From: Lingula anatina
Lineage: Eukaryota > Brachiopoda > Lingulata > Lingulida > Lingulidae
NCBI RefSeq assembly: GCF_001039355.2
Contig: NW_019775573.1
Location: forward strand, 241,748-302,523
Length of the DNA: 60,776 nt
Reading direction: 5' to 3'
Shown: positions 25,441 through 38,716 of the stretch, piece after piece
Layout of the letters: every line of letters begins with the position of its first letter
How positions within the stretch are numbered: the first letter of the stretch is position 1
Notes under the pieces: generated by a model
Seen by the model: the letters and a program-made list of their open reading frames with translations, nothing else
Databases searched by the model: none
Told to the model about the DNA's origin: nothing
Program-made: the position numbers and the translations under genes

Positions 25441-26408
25441 CCAATGGCACGGCTTGTTACATGATATAGTTTTGATGGCCATTCATGGGCACATCATATA
25501 TTTATTTATTTATTTATTTATATTAGTCCCCATGGTAACATGACCTGCTTGTGATCATGCTCATTATTTTAAGAGTATGTTGCTGGAAAAACATACTATT
25601 TGCTGTTTTTGTTTTGCTTATTATCAATACAGCCATTTTATGCTGAACCTTTAGAACAGCAGCAATGTATTTTCATTGTTTGAGTCATTAAATCTCTAGT
25701 ATATAAGGGGTTGCATGTGCACACGTCATTTCTAGCATAGATTAACCGGACTCAGTAGCAGATGGCAGGATGGGCAGTTTTTGTACTTCGGGTGAGCACT
25801 GGTAAAATTGAGTGTTTTAAATGATAATTCCACTTTTTTAAATGTCACGTATTTTAAGTAGGCATGTTAAAGTATATGCATGAAGGACCATTTCTGTGAT
25901 AATTGAATGCAATCCTCATCCTCTGCTGAGAAAAAAAGCTGAATTCCATCTCGCCATTTCCCATAGGGTTGCAACTTGCATGTTATTTTTCCATGCTCTA
26001 TTTGTTGGCCAATCAAATTGAGTAACAATTTGTGATATCACATGCAACCCCCTTTCTAAAGGGGGACAATGCGAGTCTTCTTATGTCATAAAATATTTAT
26101 ATTTTAAGAGATGATCAGAATCTCGAATGGAGGTCAGCGTCGTGGCTTTCATACATAAATTGGGGTTTAGACCAGTATGTAACAAAACTTAAGTTTTATT
26201 GAAAATATCAATTCTTTTTCTCCTAATCACCAAGTTGTCCTGTCCAAAGCTATTTGAATAATCACAAGCCATTTCAGTAAAAGGGTGTGTTAATTATAAT
26301 TTCCTCGACAGTTTATGATAGGGAATACGTAACCTTGACAACAACCAAGAAAAAAGTTGACATTTCTACATGATTATTTTTATTCTATTTATTTAATTAA
26401 TTAAAAAT

Positions 26409-26448
<40 letters not shown>

Positions 26449-26639
26449 TTTGCTCTGTGAAACGGCTTAATGCACATTGCATGCCCCTTAAGAGCAGATC
26501 CGGTTCATCATGCACATATTTATAATTACCTAGTACAGATTTGATTGCAATATCGTGACAGAATATTGATTACAAGTAAAGGCGTGCTGCCATCTCACAC
26601 GTTCAAAATCAAGAGTGATTAAATGGAGAAACTAGAAAA
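25441..26639 (+). other. IPO4 3' UTR and flank
   Basis: This is sequence after the IPO4 stop. A candidate polyadenylation signal ATTAAA lies at 25687-25692. Simple repeats are present: TTTA at about 25500-25520 and ATT at about 26411-26449. No further gene is seen. Confidence 0.5.
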
Positions 26640-26858
26640 GCACTCCGAGAGCGCAGATCTCCGCCAAGGCAGCGATTTTTGATTATTTTTTATTATTGAT
26701 CCGGATCACCACCAAAAACTAATCATCTCTTCCTTGGCCCACTTCTGGCAGTTCCTGAAAATTTCATCAAAATCGGTTCATAACTTTTTGAGTTATGTTG
26801 ATGACAAACAAACAGACAAACGGGGGTGAAAAAATAACCTCCTTGGCGGAGGTAATAA
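26640..26858 (+). mobile_element. RTE-like LINE tail or derived non-autonomous element
   Basis: The stretch contains GATCCGGATCACCACCAAAA, TTCCTTGGCCCA, TTTCATCAAAATCGGTTCAT, AAACAAACAGACAAAC and CCTCCTTGGCGGAGGTAATAA. As remembered, these are typical of a repeat tail spread through many marine animal genomes and usually assigned to RTE-type LINEs. CTCCGCCAAGG near the left end is the inverse of CCTTGGCGGAG at the right end. Degraded relatives lie inside the duplicated blocks at about 46565-46665 and 49867-49975. Confidence 0.6.
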
Positions 26859-27601
26859 TGAAATGAAGTTCCAACGTGAATTTATAACTGCCATTTTCTT
26901 TTTTTTTTTCAGAAGTATGATTTAGAAAATCTGTTTGCAGAAATTGATGTGCAATTAATTTTATAAACTTTTTAAATATAATGACTCTGTAGATGGGGTT
27001 TTGATGTAATAGAAGTCTGAAGATTTTACGCTGTCTATGGCAATAGGATTTTGATGAATTTTTCTCTATTGACGATTTTTACATTATGTAGTGAAATCAA
27101 AATCTGTGTTGTTGCAGTTAACAAGCTTTGCTAACAACTAGTTTTGTGTGGTGTTTATTAGAGAAAACTTGTCTTATTTGAAAATAAAAACAGTGCAATA
27201 TGTATATATTATGTTACACGAAGCTCGTTTTTACCAGCTCCACTCATAAGCCTTCTACTTTCTATACATATACATCTGACTATGTATGCTTTATAGAATT
27301 CTACCTTTTCTGAAAATGATTCATTCTTACTCTGCAGTTATTGCTTTGGTAATGATAGGGTAGATGTGTGTGTTCATAAATGTATTGACTTTGAATACTT
27401 TAATGTTTGCAGCCTTGGGGCCTTTTTTTAATTTAGCAATGCGAACGTTTGTTTTAAGATTTTTATTCTTCAGTTTGCGGCTTGTGATGAAGGTTTTCTC
27501 GCGTGCAAAGAAAAAATTAAGCGGCTTTTCCGCCGGAGGATTGAGATCACTAATCTGTTTTTCAAGGAAGTTAAAATCGAAATGGGCAGAGAATTGCTTT
27601 G
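26859..27601. other. Intergenic, nothing assigned
   Basis: AT-rich sequence with an AATAAA at 27183-27188 on the plus strand. No gene recognised. Confidence 0.5.
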
Positions 27602-27990
27602 TTAAGAAAGCTCGAGGGAATTTGAACGTTTTGTACGACTGATATTATCGATGCTGTCACGTAGAACGGCGGTTTCATGTACAGCAGAGTTGAGTCTTCT
27701 AGTAAGCGTGGGATCAAATAGAAAAGTTTCCTCGGAGATACTTTTGTAACTTTCTCGCTCAACTTCTCGTATTTTAGTGGCTGTCAAAGAGCCAAGCTGT
27801 CGAATCTTTCTGTCTTTTAAATATTTCAATTGGGGGAATATCTCGAGAGGTTGCTCACTTTCGAGTTGTAAGCTAACACCAACAGTTTCTTGCTGGTCTA
27901 TAAGGGAATCGAGAATAACGGTCTCAAAAATGATGCTACGGAGAAGTAACTTTAACCAAATTAATGTTGTAATATTGACAACTGTCAGAT
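27602..27990 (-). CDS. Possible terminal exon of an unknown gene
   Basis: A minus-strand frame is open from a TAG near 27992 down to the stop at 27602 (about 129 residues). It has protein-like composition, including QQETVGVSLQLESEQ, then KYLKDRKIRQLGSLTATK, then IREVERESYKSISEET. It has no initiator at its left end, so if real it begins at a splice acceptor (AG at about 27990 or further in). It is on the same strand as the 374-residue frame at 29947-31071 and could belong to the same transcription unit. I cannot join them, and the family is not recognised. Confidence 0.25.
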
Positions 27991-29946
27991 GCTATTTGCC
28001 TTATAATATAAAACCGGGTTATCCCCGTACGGTCCATGGGTTTCACAGCACCGATCTTGATCCGCCTGTTTATAGACAAGACCTATTGAACGTTATTGGA
28101 TTTGTCGGGCTTCAATATTTTGCTAGCGTATACCGATGTTATAGAAGTCACCGTCTTGCTACGTTCCCCTGGTAGTCCCCGTGGGTTTTATTGACGTCAT
28201 AATTACACCATATTTTTTGTTATTTTGATTTAATATGGCGATTTTACATTGTGATGTCTGGTGAATGTCTTACTTGATACGTATCATAATTATGCCAAAA
28301 CTGATTGATTTTCTTTTTTTCTTTGGCTTTGATTTAGAAGATAACAGAAAGATGTATTAATGTTTTGCCCTTTCTTGTAATTCATTTTCCAATTCGTTCA
28401 GCTCCTGAGAGAGAGAGTTTGAAAAAAGTAAATGAAAGCGTTTCGTTTGAAAGCTTTATTTCTATACAGGCAGTAAAACAACAGCTGCAGGTATCTTGGC
28501 GCTAATGCTTATTTCTCAGAACACCACTTCTCATACCTATGTTTTGTCACGTTTCCAAGCATACCGACAATGTTTTTAACACAAAAACCTCCATAATGCA
28601 TCATGTAGGTTTTGAACACGTTCAGTGGCTTTCGTTTTCATCAGAATCGCATTTACAATGATTTATGAACTTTGTCAGCCTGAGCGGCACAACAGATAAC
28701 GGATTGACATATAGTTCCTTCTGTTTCATGGAGCTTAAGCTATGCGACCGTTTCTGAGATTAGAAAATTGAAAAAATGTTTTAGTTCCCCCTTGAAATAT
28801 TTCGGAACGGAAGATACGGATGTACCGACACATTAGCACCCTATAATACCTTAAATGCATTTTGGAAAGGCAGCCACAACGTACTTCCGCATAGTAAAAA
28901 AATAAAACAAAAGTTTTCATAGCGTCACCAAATTCCACCAAAATTTCCTCAAGAAACATAGACCTGCAAGCTATAGTTTACATCCATTCTAGCACGTCAT
29001 GGTTTAACCTTGTTGCATTCTCCTTGGACGTTTGTGTTTGGGACAGATCAACGATGGGCGAATATAATAGCACTGTCCATCTGAAAGTAAGTAGCATCCC
29101 TGGACATACGAGAAAAAAACTGAATGCCTGACCTTTCACACCCTCTACCAGGGCCGCAGATTAACTAAAAGCACGTTTCTCAATCGTGAGAATCGTGTCG
29201 TGAATAAACCAGAGATATATCTGTGAATATCTACAGAAAAATTCGTCTGTGACCCTGGTAGGGGGTAGACCTTTCGCAAACTGTCTTGCAGAATACAAGA
29301 CTGTATATCTGAATTACAGTAAGTGAAATCTAGAATTCCACGTTGAGTGCGTACTTGACAATTTGGAGACACATGGTTTCAGTTCCTTTGGTCTTATTGC
29401 ATTCTCATGATGCCGTGGAACATTGATTTCAAAATTTAACGTGCAACACCAGTCTTTGTCTCACTGCAGCCGTAACAACGTAGGGGCTGTTAATCCAGAT
29501 CATAACGCAATGTCTATTAAGGCGGAAGGTCTGCAGCATCCCCATTCCATGACCATATACCATGCGCCTGACGCGCGTTTGACTTGCCGTGGGCATTGAA
29601 AGCAGATTGCGTAGAAGCGATTCCGTTATACTATACATCAAGTCCTGGGTAATAGTCGACAAATTCTGATATATTTCGCTTAATATCAGTGGTTAGCGAC
29701 GGGTAGGGAACATGGTGAGGCTTATCTTTTTGAAGAGCAGTGAAATGGATTCAGCATAATGTGACCGATCACCTAGAAAAAGTCATTTGCTCAACCATTA
29801 ACGTTTGCGGTTAGTCCTTCAAGGAGCTGTCAGTCAAACAGAAAACAGATTTTTTAAAAAATTATTTTTGCTTTGTCCAGACATTTCGACTTGGTGTCGT
29901 TTTATCCTTTTACAAAAAATATTTGCCCGGAGAAAGTAAGTTGGTT
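27991..29946. other. No solid gene; weak minus-strand frames
   Basis: Short minus-strand frames at 29429-29662, 29145-29372 and 28735-28959 have mixed composition but no recognisable motif, and I found no splice pair joining them. They could be exons downstream of the 374-residue frame or noise. Confidence 0.3.
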
Positions 29947-31071
29947 TTAGAACCAGTCAAACCATAAGGATTTGGCCAGGACATTGGTTGGAAAGAGTTT
30001 AACAACACCATAATGGACCCGGCAGGCATACACATCAAATAGGTCCGCTATATCTTCACAAAGCTTTCCTCTCTTGGTAGGCAATACACGTCGTTTTAGC
30101 TTTTTGTCCGAGAGTTCATTATAAATGTCCGTGCACTGCCTGAAGAGGAAACAACGCATATTTTGAAGCCATCCGTCGCACATGAATCTGTCCTGTAGCA
30201 GCCATCTTGCCTTTTCCTTTCGTATTGTGCCGCGCAGGAAAAGAGTCCACAGATGAGACATGACGCGCTCATATTCATTTCTTGAGTATCCCGTAAGTTG
30301 CTCTTTTTCTATATATTTTATCCAGGACAGAAGAAGAACCAAATTCTCTATGGCGGACCTCTGGCGACGGTGGTACTCGCTAAGGGGTTGCTCTAAATCG
30401 AAGTACACGCAGACCCATATTCGGAGATTCAGCGCGAATTCTGCAGAAAGGGCTGTCTGCTTTCGGGACGTGTCGTCTGCCAGAACAATGTGGTCTAGAA
30501 GTCGGAAGTAGAGGTCGCTATATTCCGATATCGAGAGAAGTCGTCCGTCTGGCCGCCGCCATTCTCTTCGTTCGAAGTCCAACTTGTATCCAGCATCGTT
30601 GGCTACTGCGTACAGCATGTTGATTTCGATATCTTGAATTTTTTCGTCTATCTCTCGTAAAAGCCGTGCGCTTGCGCTCTCCTCCTCTTCGATCCCCATT
30701 TTCAAGACTAACAGGTCATCTTGTGACCCTCTTGTGAATACAACTTTTGGCATTAATCGACGGAATTGCTTTCTACTTTGACCCTGGACTTGATGGAGTT
30801 GTTCCTTCTCAAAATTCTCATACTGAGAACTACTTGTGGGCAACGAAGCTCTGTGTTGAACCTTGGCGGGTATAGTTTTGTGTTTTGTTTCTATCTTGAT
30901 CATAGCTTTCATACTCTGAAGACCCAGCTTTACTTGGTCAACACATCTGGCAAATTTTTTGTTGTCAGTGAACATATACCTCGACAAATTAAGTCCATCT
31001 TTCTCTGCGTTGAAGCGGCGTTTTACAATGACTCTGGTCTCTCGCGCGGAGAAGTTTCTTTCCGACGTCAT
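29947..31071 (-). CDS. Uncharacterised 374-residue protein, intronless frame
   Basis: One uninterrupted frame runs from ATG 31071 to the stop at 29947, far longer than chance frames in this AT-rich window. The protein is rich in Arg, Glu, Leu and Tyr, with no signal peptide and no membrane segment. The middle is acidic and helical (KMGIEEEESASARLLREIDE). The C-terminal half has many Trp, Tyr and Cys residues (NLRIWVCVYFDLEQP, HLWTLFLRG, MCDGWLQNMRCFLFRQC). TTCCAG lies immediately before GTCATG, so a 5' noncoding exon ending there is possible. I recognise no domain. It could be a lineage-specific gene, a retrocopy, or the main exon of a longer gene with exons toward 27602. Confidence 0.6.
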   Translation of the reverse strand: MTSERNFSARETRVIVKRRFNAEKDGLNLSRYMFTDNKKFARCVDQVKLGLQSMKAMIKIETKHKTIPAKVQHRASLPTSSSQYENFEKEQLHQVQGQSRKQFRRLMPKVVFTRGSQDDLLVLKMGIEEEESASARLLREIDEKIQDIEINMLYAVANDAGYKLDFERREWRRPDGRLLSISEYSDLYFRLLDHIVLADDTSRKQTALSAEFALNLRIWVCVYFDLEQPLSEYHRRQRSAIENLVLLLSWIKYIEKEQLTGYSRNEYERVMSHLWTLFLRGTIRKEKARWLLQDRFMCDGWLQNMRCFLFRQCTDIYNELSDKKLKRRVLPTKRGKLCEDIADLFDVYACRVHYGVVKLFPTNVLAKSLWFDWF

Positions 31072-33237
31072 GACCTGGAAGCATATGACAAGAATATCAG
31101 TGAAAATTTCGTTTAATAAACAATTATTGTTTTATGTCACATGGGTTGAATAATTGTTATAAAATACATCATGGCATCATGGCAAAAATTTTATTTAAAA
31201 ATATCCATTTGGGATTTCCCCGTCAAGTCAAATTTCCCCCCAAAAAAGACCTTTTCTCAAGAATTATTGTTCGACTCATCCCTACACTTGGATTTTTTTC
31301 TTTTCTGATTAAACAATTCATATCTCAATGACTGACCAGCTACATAAAGCGCTGTGCCTTCCCGTACACCTCAGGAGGATAATGTAGACACAGAAAGAAT
31401 AACTTTAGGACATTTTCAAACGTGCATAGTATACCTTCATGTGTTCCTTGGATACAATAAGCGCTGTGTTTCTGTGATCAGTGTAAAAGCCAGTGTGTTC
31501 CTGCACGGCGTTATATTTTACATGCGCAGTTAACTTTGCCATGCCACTTAGGATTGTATTGATATTTAAACATGTTCTTATCCAAGCTTTCGGCCTTCGA
31601 TTATAATTTATATTTACCTTTACTAAAGAAACATGGAAGCCAAAACAACAACCGCTTTTCTTTTTAGTAAATATTTAATCTGTATCCTTTGCTTCTTTTC
31701 TAGGCTGAAGCCATTTTTTCCCACGTGAATCAACCGTTTGGAGTGTCTTGTACCAGACTTTTCTGTTGACAGATGGAGTTTACCTTGAAATTTTATTATT
31801 CATGAGACCATAAAACGGTCAGGTGTTTTTTTTTACGCATGCGTGTATGAATTATTGACTCGGAGATCTCCCAGTGCTTGACAGGTGCGAATGACAGATA
31901 ACATGGCGCATTACGGTGTTGTTCAGACACGAACGAAAGTTAAGACACGTTTTAGGTTTAAATGAGGTCACCGGGCAAACGGGAATTTAGAAATGATAAT
32001 TCGTGCTTCAGATCAAGTTGGAGCGAGTAGACCAGTGTTATAATAACTAACGGAGAGAAAAAAGCACGAGGAATAATTACAGTAAAAAAATAACAATCAT
32101 AAAGAAATGAGTTAAAGTAGACAAAATAAATTACATTAAATCTTAAATCCCCACAGGAACCCAAAATGCATACCACCCCCACCCCCCACACTCAACACAC
32201 ACACATACACACACACACACACACGAAATTAATTATCTTCTGTTTTAAAGCACGCCCAGTTCAAACAAGGGAATCAGTTGGGCATGCTCTCTGGTTGTCT
32301 TATACAGCGTGTCAATATCTATTCTGTCTTTATGGTCATATTTTTGTCTGCACGTAACTTGCGTCTCTTTGGCTTTCGTGAATATTGCCGCGTTGTGTGT
32401 CACCGTGTACTGTAAGCACGCCGTGTTTCTCATAGCAATAATTCTTGAAGCTTGCCTTCCAGAGAAAAAACAGTCTAACAGAAACATTAAAAGATCACGG
32501 CATTGTTTGTTTTTCAAAGAAGTCGGTTTTCGTGTGAATTCGTACATTACGACATATCAAAAAAGCTTCGCCTCTAGGCCTACTGGTAGTTCTAAAACAT
32601 TTCAAGAAAGGTTTTGATAATAATTTACTTTTAACTTAGTGACCAGGGTTTAAAAAAGGGAAAATGTCCACCTCGCTTTTTTCGGTCCCCAACAAATGTC
32701 AGGAATACAACAACAGATGTGCAGAGAGTTGAATCGACATTTAGTTTGTGATTAAAGCATTTCGTCCGAGTGAGCTCATACATTTCTATTCGCATTACTG
32801 TCCGCGTTGATAGCCATTAAACTTAATTAAAGCCGCCTCGCGTTACTGTGTGATGAAATAATCTGTTTGGTCATTTTTAGCGATGGACATTATGCCTGGA
32901 AAGTAGCTTCTCATAGCTATATCGCGTTATTATTTATCACTTATGAATTGTTCCCCGACCGCTAATATGATACTTTGAAACCCTAGAGAGTTCAAAGTTC
33001 ATTGTACTTTGCAATTCTTGGAAAAAATAAGATCGAAACCAACGGTGCCGAATGGACGGAAAGTTTAAAGGGATGGCTTGTGGTTTATTGTCACGTATAT
33101 AGGAACATGCATAGACTGGCTGTATTCAAAGGAGTGAAAGATAAACATAGAAAATAGTTGAATACACAATATATGCATTGCAATTAACACTTGCGTCTTT
33201 TTCATCAAGAAGTATTTTTCATTTGTTTTAATTTTGT

Positions 33238-33240
<3 letters not shown>

Positions 33241-33327
<87 letters not shown>
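33241..33327 (+). repeat. Compound microsatellite (TC)n(TA)n
   Basis: A TC tract from 33241 passes directly into a TA tract ending at about 33327. It creates spurious long reading frames of Ser/Leu and Tyr/Ile on both strands. Confidence 0.97.
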
Positions 33328-33330
<3 letters not shown>

Positions 33331-33951
33331 ATCATCATTACACACACACTGGACAATACAAGTTATTAACCTGAAGAGGCTGAATATAAGCAATGTCAGA
33401 ATATCGATACAGTTGAATTGTTCAGTCACAACCGTTTCTTTTGTGAAATTTGATGTTAATAAAATGATACCAGGATCATATCATTCCACAGTCATTTATC
33501 TCCCCCAAAGAAATGGTTCAGTAGGGGTGACACTTCTATTGTCCAGTGCGTGTACTTTTTTCTTAGTCGTAGTTGTTATTTCTATCATTATAACTTGTGG
33601 TCTCAACGTTAAAATTTCTATTTCACGGGCCTCGCAGACATTTGCTGGCAGTTGCTGTTCGATTCAATTTAGGATTAAACTGTTCAAGGTTGGATGATCC
33701 AGAGACTCGACGGGATTTCCTGAATAAAATTGAATGAATAATGAATTAATTTGAGAATGTTTCGTATTTGGTACACTGCATAGTAACAGTATGACCCAGC
33801 TGTGGCCGTTTTCAATCAATACCAGTGTAGAATTTAAGTAGCGGCTTGTTCTCATAATATCCTGCTAAAAGACTTAATATACTGTCGCATACAATGCCAA
33901 TTAGACGCACAATACGAGTGGTGGGTCCTTTGTAGAATATTGCTATTAGTA

Positions 33952-33953
<2 letters not shown>

Positions 33954-33994
<41 letters not shown>
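33954..33994 (+). repeat. (TA)n microsatellite
   Basis: Uninterrupted TA dinucleotides. Confidence 0.97.
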
Positions 33995-33996
<2 letters not shown>

Positions 33997-35282
33997 AACA
34001 CTTTACTCATTTTCTGACTACAAGTTCTCATGTGGGCTTAATTTAATAGCACCTAGATAAAATATAAGTATGATGTAAAAGAATGAATCTCATGCATGAG
34101 ACAGTAACCGAACTGATTCCATCACAAGAGACAGGTGAATATTATAGGTACAATTAATGTTATAGTTACTTTGCCACATGTTACTTTACACCCCCTAAAA
34201 AACTACTATGTAAATGAGGGCATGTACAACAGGAATTTGACATATTTATATATTAAGATATAGATAAATAAAATGAAAAAAGAAAAAGAAAGAATCTAGG
34301 CAGAGTCTGGTATCAAGCAGTGCTATAATACATTTGAAACACAGTAATTAGACTATTCATTGAATCCCCATCGGAAACGTGCTTAAGAGAACGAGTGATG
34401 CTTACGGAAACGACCGAGCGACAGCACGGAAACACCCAACCTACGCCGATATCAGCGAGGGACATAAAAACTGCATTAGATGGCTGCGATGAAGTGGACT
34501 GATATACGTTACCGTGGTTAAATTGAACGCTTGGGTTGATCGCAGAGACTCTGTTCTATCACTAGCTGTTATGAATCTTAACTGTCAAACTGTCAAGCGT
34601 GCGGGATTCATTTCTGTCCTCGAATTCTATTTTTCAATAAAGATATAGACAGAAGACAGAGTATGAGATGATAAATGAGCATGGTTGAGTTATGTCAACC
34701 ACACCGCTGAAATTGCGTTTCTGCCCAGACGTTTCGGCCCAAGAACATGGAAATTAATTCCCCCCCCCCCCCCCAAAAGATGGATTTGCCTCAGGATTAA
34801 TGCCTTTGACCGACTCATTGTCATAATGCGGACATGATACACCAAGGTCAGTGGGCTTACACTTGAACGTCATTCACAGGGCCGCCAAAATTCCAAGAAA
34901 TCAAATGTTTAGGATTTGCTGCTGCACATGCGCAGAGCACTAACTTCAAAGGATACGACAGTCAGTCTCACGTGCGATTATCTGATATGCCTGCTCTCCA
35001 CATGGCTTGAAACTCAAATCATGTAACAAAGATACCATGATACCAAAGCTTGTTTCAGGTGCATAGAACTCGATAAATCGATGAGTGGCTCACAACACAT
35101 CAGATCGTATCTACCGACACCGTTTTCTTGGTACTTTGTTTAATATTTAAAACTGTACTTATAATCCCCTGCTAAATGAAGAACCACTTCAGTGTGATGC
35201 GCAGTTCATAATTCATATGCAGTACTCTCACAAAAAACATGACAAAGAATAAATAAATGGAAATAAAAAGGTAATCGGTGGG

Positions 35283-35285
<3 letters not shown>

Positions 35286-35329
<44 letters not shown>
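35286..35329 (+). repeat. (TG)n microsatellite
   Basis: Uninterrupted TG dinucleotides. Confidence 0.97.
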
Positions 35330-38300
35330 ATTTGTGTCATATATAAACTAGCAATATCATTTCTTATCATCATGTACAAATATCCATGTAGACTTTTTGT
35401 GCAGTTACAGGTACAGCAAAACAACAGGTAAGTCAATTAATCAACTTATTAATCAGTGGCAAAGCCTTAACTAGGAATTTAAAGGCTTCCAAACGATTCT
35501 TTGTCGACTATTATTGCCACTGATGAGTTATAGGTCTGTATCATAAATACGTTACAAGCACCATTTTGATTATACTCTACTCCAGCGACTCGGAGTGATA
35601 AATTGTCAATAGAATATTGATAACATTTCATTGGCGACGATATATATGTAGCCATGTTTTCAGAATGAGTTTGACCTATAAAGCTGAAATCAAGCCTCAG
35701 ACACAGTATCCATTCACCAGCAACTACTTATTCATTTGGGTGCCTTGCCCCCTCCCCCCAGTGTTTCCCTCTCCCCCAAATTTCCCCTCTTTCATCCCCA
35801 AAATATCCACAGCCTCTATATGCAGTTAGTAAATACACGATTAGATTTCTAGCATTTTAATTTGTGTCTTCTACCACTGACAGATAATTTTACTGAATAG
35901 TGTACAGTGAAGTGACATGCGTCACTCCCGAATCCAGGCACATCTCGGAGTTTCGGTATTTTTAACATAAAAACTCGCTCTCAACGCCTGAGTACTTAAG
36001 TTCTGGGTATCTTCTGCCTTCAAACAAAACGTCGCCATTTTTGTCATTAATCTGCATTTTTTTTTCCCGAAAATAAATTGATATGTATTGCATTACCTGA
36101 TTACCTCTATGCACGCTTGATGAATTAATGCCCTTGGGACGGAAATATGTGCTAATATCAAGGGCAATTAATTGCAGCGCGTTTCGTTGTCAGGGCCTTT
36201 GTTTCGTGTGTATACTTTTTATAGCGTTTGTGTTTCTCGGGATATTTGCCTTGGAAAAGGTTCTTCGATTAAGGCGAGTGTAGTTGGCAGGTTTTTTTTC
36301 TCCATTTTTCAAATTCGTTTTTGGGTGCGGAACACATGGCGCGTAGGCTACATTGAATGAATAGGTGTCGGGTTTTCAAGAAATCACAACAGTCATCTTA
36401 TATTTATATATCTTCACCGAATGAACAGCAGAAAAAAACACCTTCTCAAATAAATGAATATGGCCAATTACTGTTGAAAGCTTTTTTTCCCCCTTTTACT
36501 GTGGATTTTACAAGGTGCTGGATTTAATGCAATTAATTAGAAATCGACGTCAATCTGTGCAGCTAGTCATCAAGTGTAAGTCCACATTTGCGGTTATTCT
36601 TTGTTATGATAGATATCCCTTAAAATATTTACTTAGACTACTGCCATAGAATAGATGTATTTGTTTATGATTGATATTTAACTTCACTATGTAGAAGAGG
36701 CGCAACCAAATCTGTATAATTGATTTTTTTACATAAAAGTTTTACACGCACATAGCATAGCAGTCTGCTGAACTTTAAACGTCCCAGTCAACAACGTAAC
36801 CCGAGAGACACATTTCTAATATTGACGAGGACAATATTGCCTTGTCAATTTCCAATCAAAGTTAGATAACGATGTCTATTACAGTAATCCCTGTGCTTTT
36901 GAAAGGAATGAAGAAGAAAAAACAATTACCCAGCGGACTAATGTAAACCCCGGAATATAGTTTGACTGAAAACTAAAACAAAGAAATATTTTGACTCTTT
37001 CTTTGATACATGAATCTATTTAAAAGCAAACAATGGTATATTTAGCTATTCCATTGTGTCTTAAGTGTCTACATGTACATGGTAATTCTATTGATTCTTG
37101 TTTTTTTGTTTTGTTTTGTTTTTCTGTTCAAAGTCGGAACTGACTTAGAGGTGATTTCATCATGCAAAATAGCGTACAAAAAGTCAGTACGTAACATGCA
37201 AATCGCCCTTATTACCCTGGGAGTCGGTGCCTCAGTGGAACTCGTTCTTTCTTATCTACAATATAACCTCAGTTTGCAGTCGATTCTGAAACTCAGGGTT
37301 ATCCCTGAAGGACATAATTAAGTTGGCACGGCTAGCGTTTTCTTAGCAGTAATACCAATCTCTGGCAGTGCGCGGTGATTTTTTTCTTTTACTGGCAGGC
37401 ATATAACGGATAGGCTTTTCTTCCATGAAGGCAATATTTGCTGCACGCTAGTGGTTGGTTCGGATTAATCTCACAGAGATAATGGACTAAAGACTCTTTG
37501 AATATCTCTCTTTAATATATCAGCTAGCGTTGTTCCATCTTAAAACGCCTATAGACTTATACAGCGCTTGACAGGAATAACATTGTTGGTTCCCTTGTAG
37601 ATGCATTGAAGCCGTCTAAAATTTTGAGTTAGTACAAAAAACGGCTTTTGTTAACACAATCCTGCACGCGGCCCTGTCTTCATTTTAATTAAAAAAGGTT
37701 GGTATGGTTGTCTAACTAGGCTGAGATTTGACTTTTTGAAATATATATGACAGCGATTAACAGGGTTTTGTTAATTGGAATTCTATAAATAAAAAGGATG
37801 GTAAGTACTCAAGGGATTTTAAAAAGTGGTAATACCATAAGCAGCTTCCATAAGTCTAGATATATAGCAGCTACAGCTTAGTAGCCATAGCCTTCCAGTT
37901 CAGATAAAGCAGTTAAAACCTATTAGATCAAGGCCATAGATTTAACTATAGCAACTATAGTCTATTACAAATAACCTATAAAATATAGCGGATACAGTAT
38001 ATCCTATGAGATTTAGCCAATAAGCTTAAATATTGCCTGATATTGTACGTATAATTAATGTCAACAAGCTTAGATATTACAGTAAGCCTATATGTAAACA
38101 TCATTTTAAAAAAGCCTTGAAGTCAACCCCGGAAAGTTTTAGCCATACCATAGACGTGTATCAACCTTTAATCGTCGTACAAAGAACATCAATCAAAGTA
38201 TTACGATCTACCTGACTCATTCACGTTTTTTCCAAGCCATTACGGCGCCATCAAGAGCTAAACGAAATGATATCTAAATAAAGCCAGACAGGAAAATTCT

Positions 38301-38669
38301 CACATTGATAATGTGATTCAAACAAACCCATGGCAAAATATGAATAAATGAGATGAACAAGTTGCTATTCTTTGTGATTTCCTCCCTTTGTTTTGCACAT
38401 AATTCAATTAGAGTAATTCTGTTATGACTAAGTAGAAGTTAGAGGGAAACACCATGGATTCAGATTAAGTGGTTGACGTTTGTTGTAGCATCGTCTTTCT
38501 TTGACTAAAACAATGACCTCTGTGAAAAATATTTGTATTGTACATTTGACCAGAATCGCTGATGTTATTAAAAGAATGTAATCCAATAAACATGGTTATT
38601 GATCGAAATACTGGGGTTTGTTTTACTTCAGAACGTTCACGCGTCTTGTTCTATTTTGAAGCAGGTTGG

Positions 38670-38671
<2 letters not shown>

Positions 38672-38714
<43 letters not shown>
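38672..38714 (+). repeat. 43-base poly(A) run
   Basis: Forty-three consecutive As. The flanks show no SINE or LINE body to the left that I recognise, so it may be a simple tract or the tail of an old retrocopy. Confidence 0.9.

Positions 38715-38716
<2 letters not shown>

Noticed and set aside
28735-28959. 74-codon minus frame starting with ATG
   Set aside because: Composition is plausible, but no motif, splice pairing or conservation evidence allows a gene call.
33191-33697. 168-codon plus-strand frame
   Set aside because: Much of its N-terminal third is the translation of the (TC)n(TA)n microsatellite, and the rest shows no motif or splice context.
37073-37321. 82-codon frame with a hydrophobic N-terminus
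   Set aside because: The hydrophobic start comes from a T-rich tract; there is no splice context or family motif.
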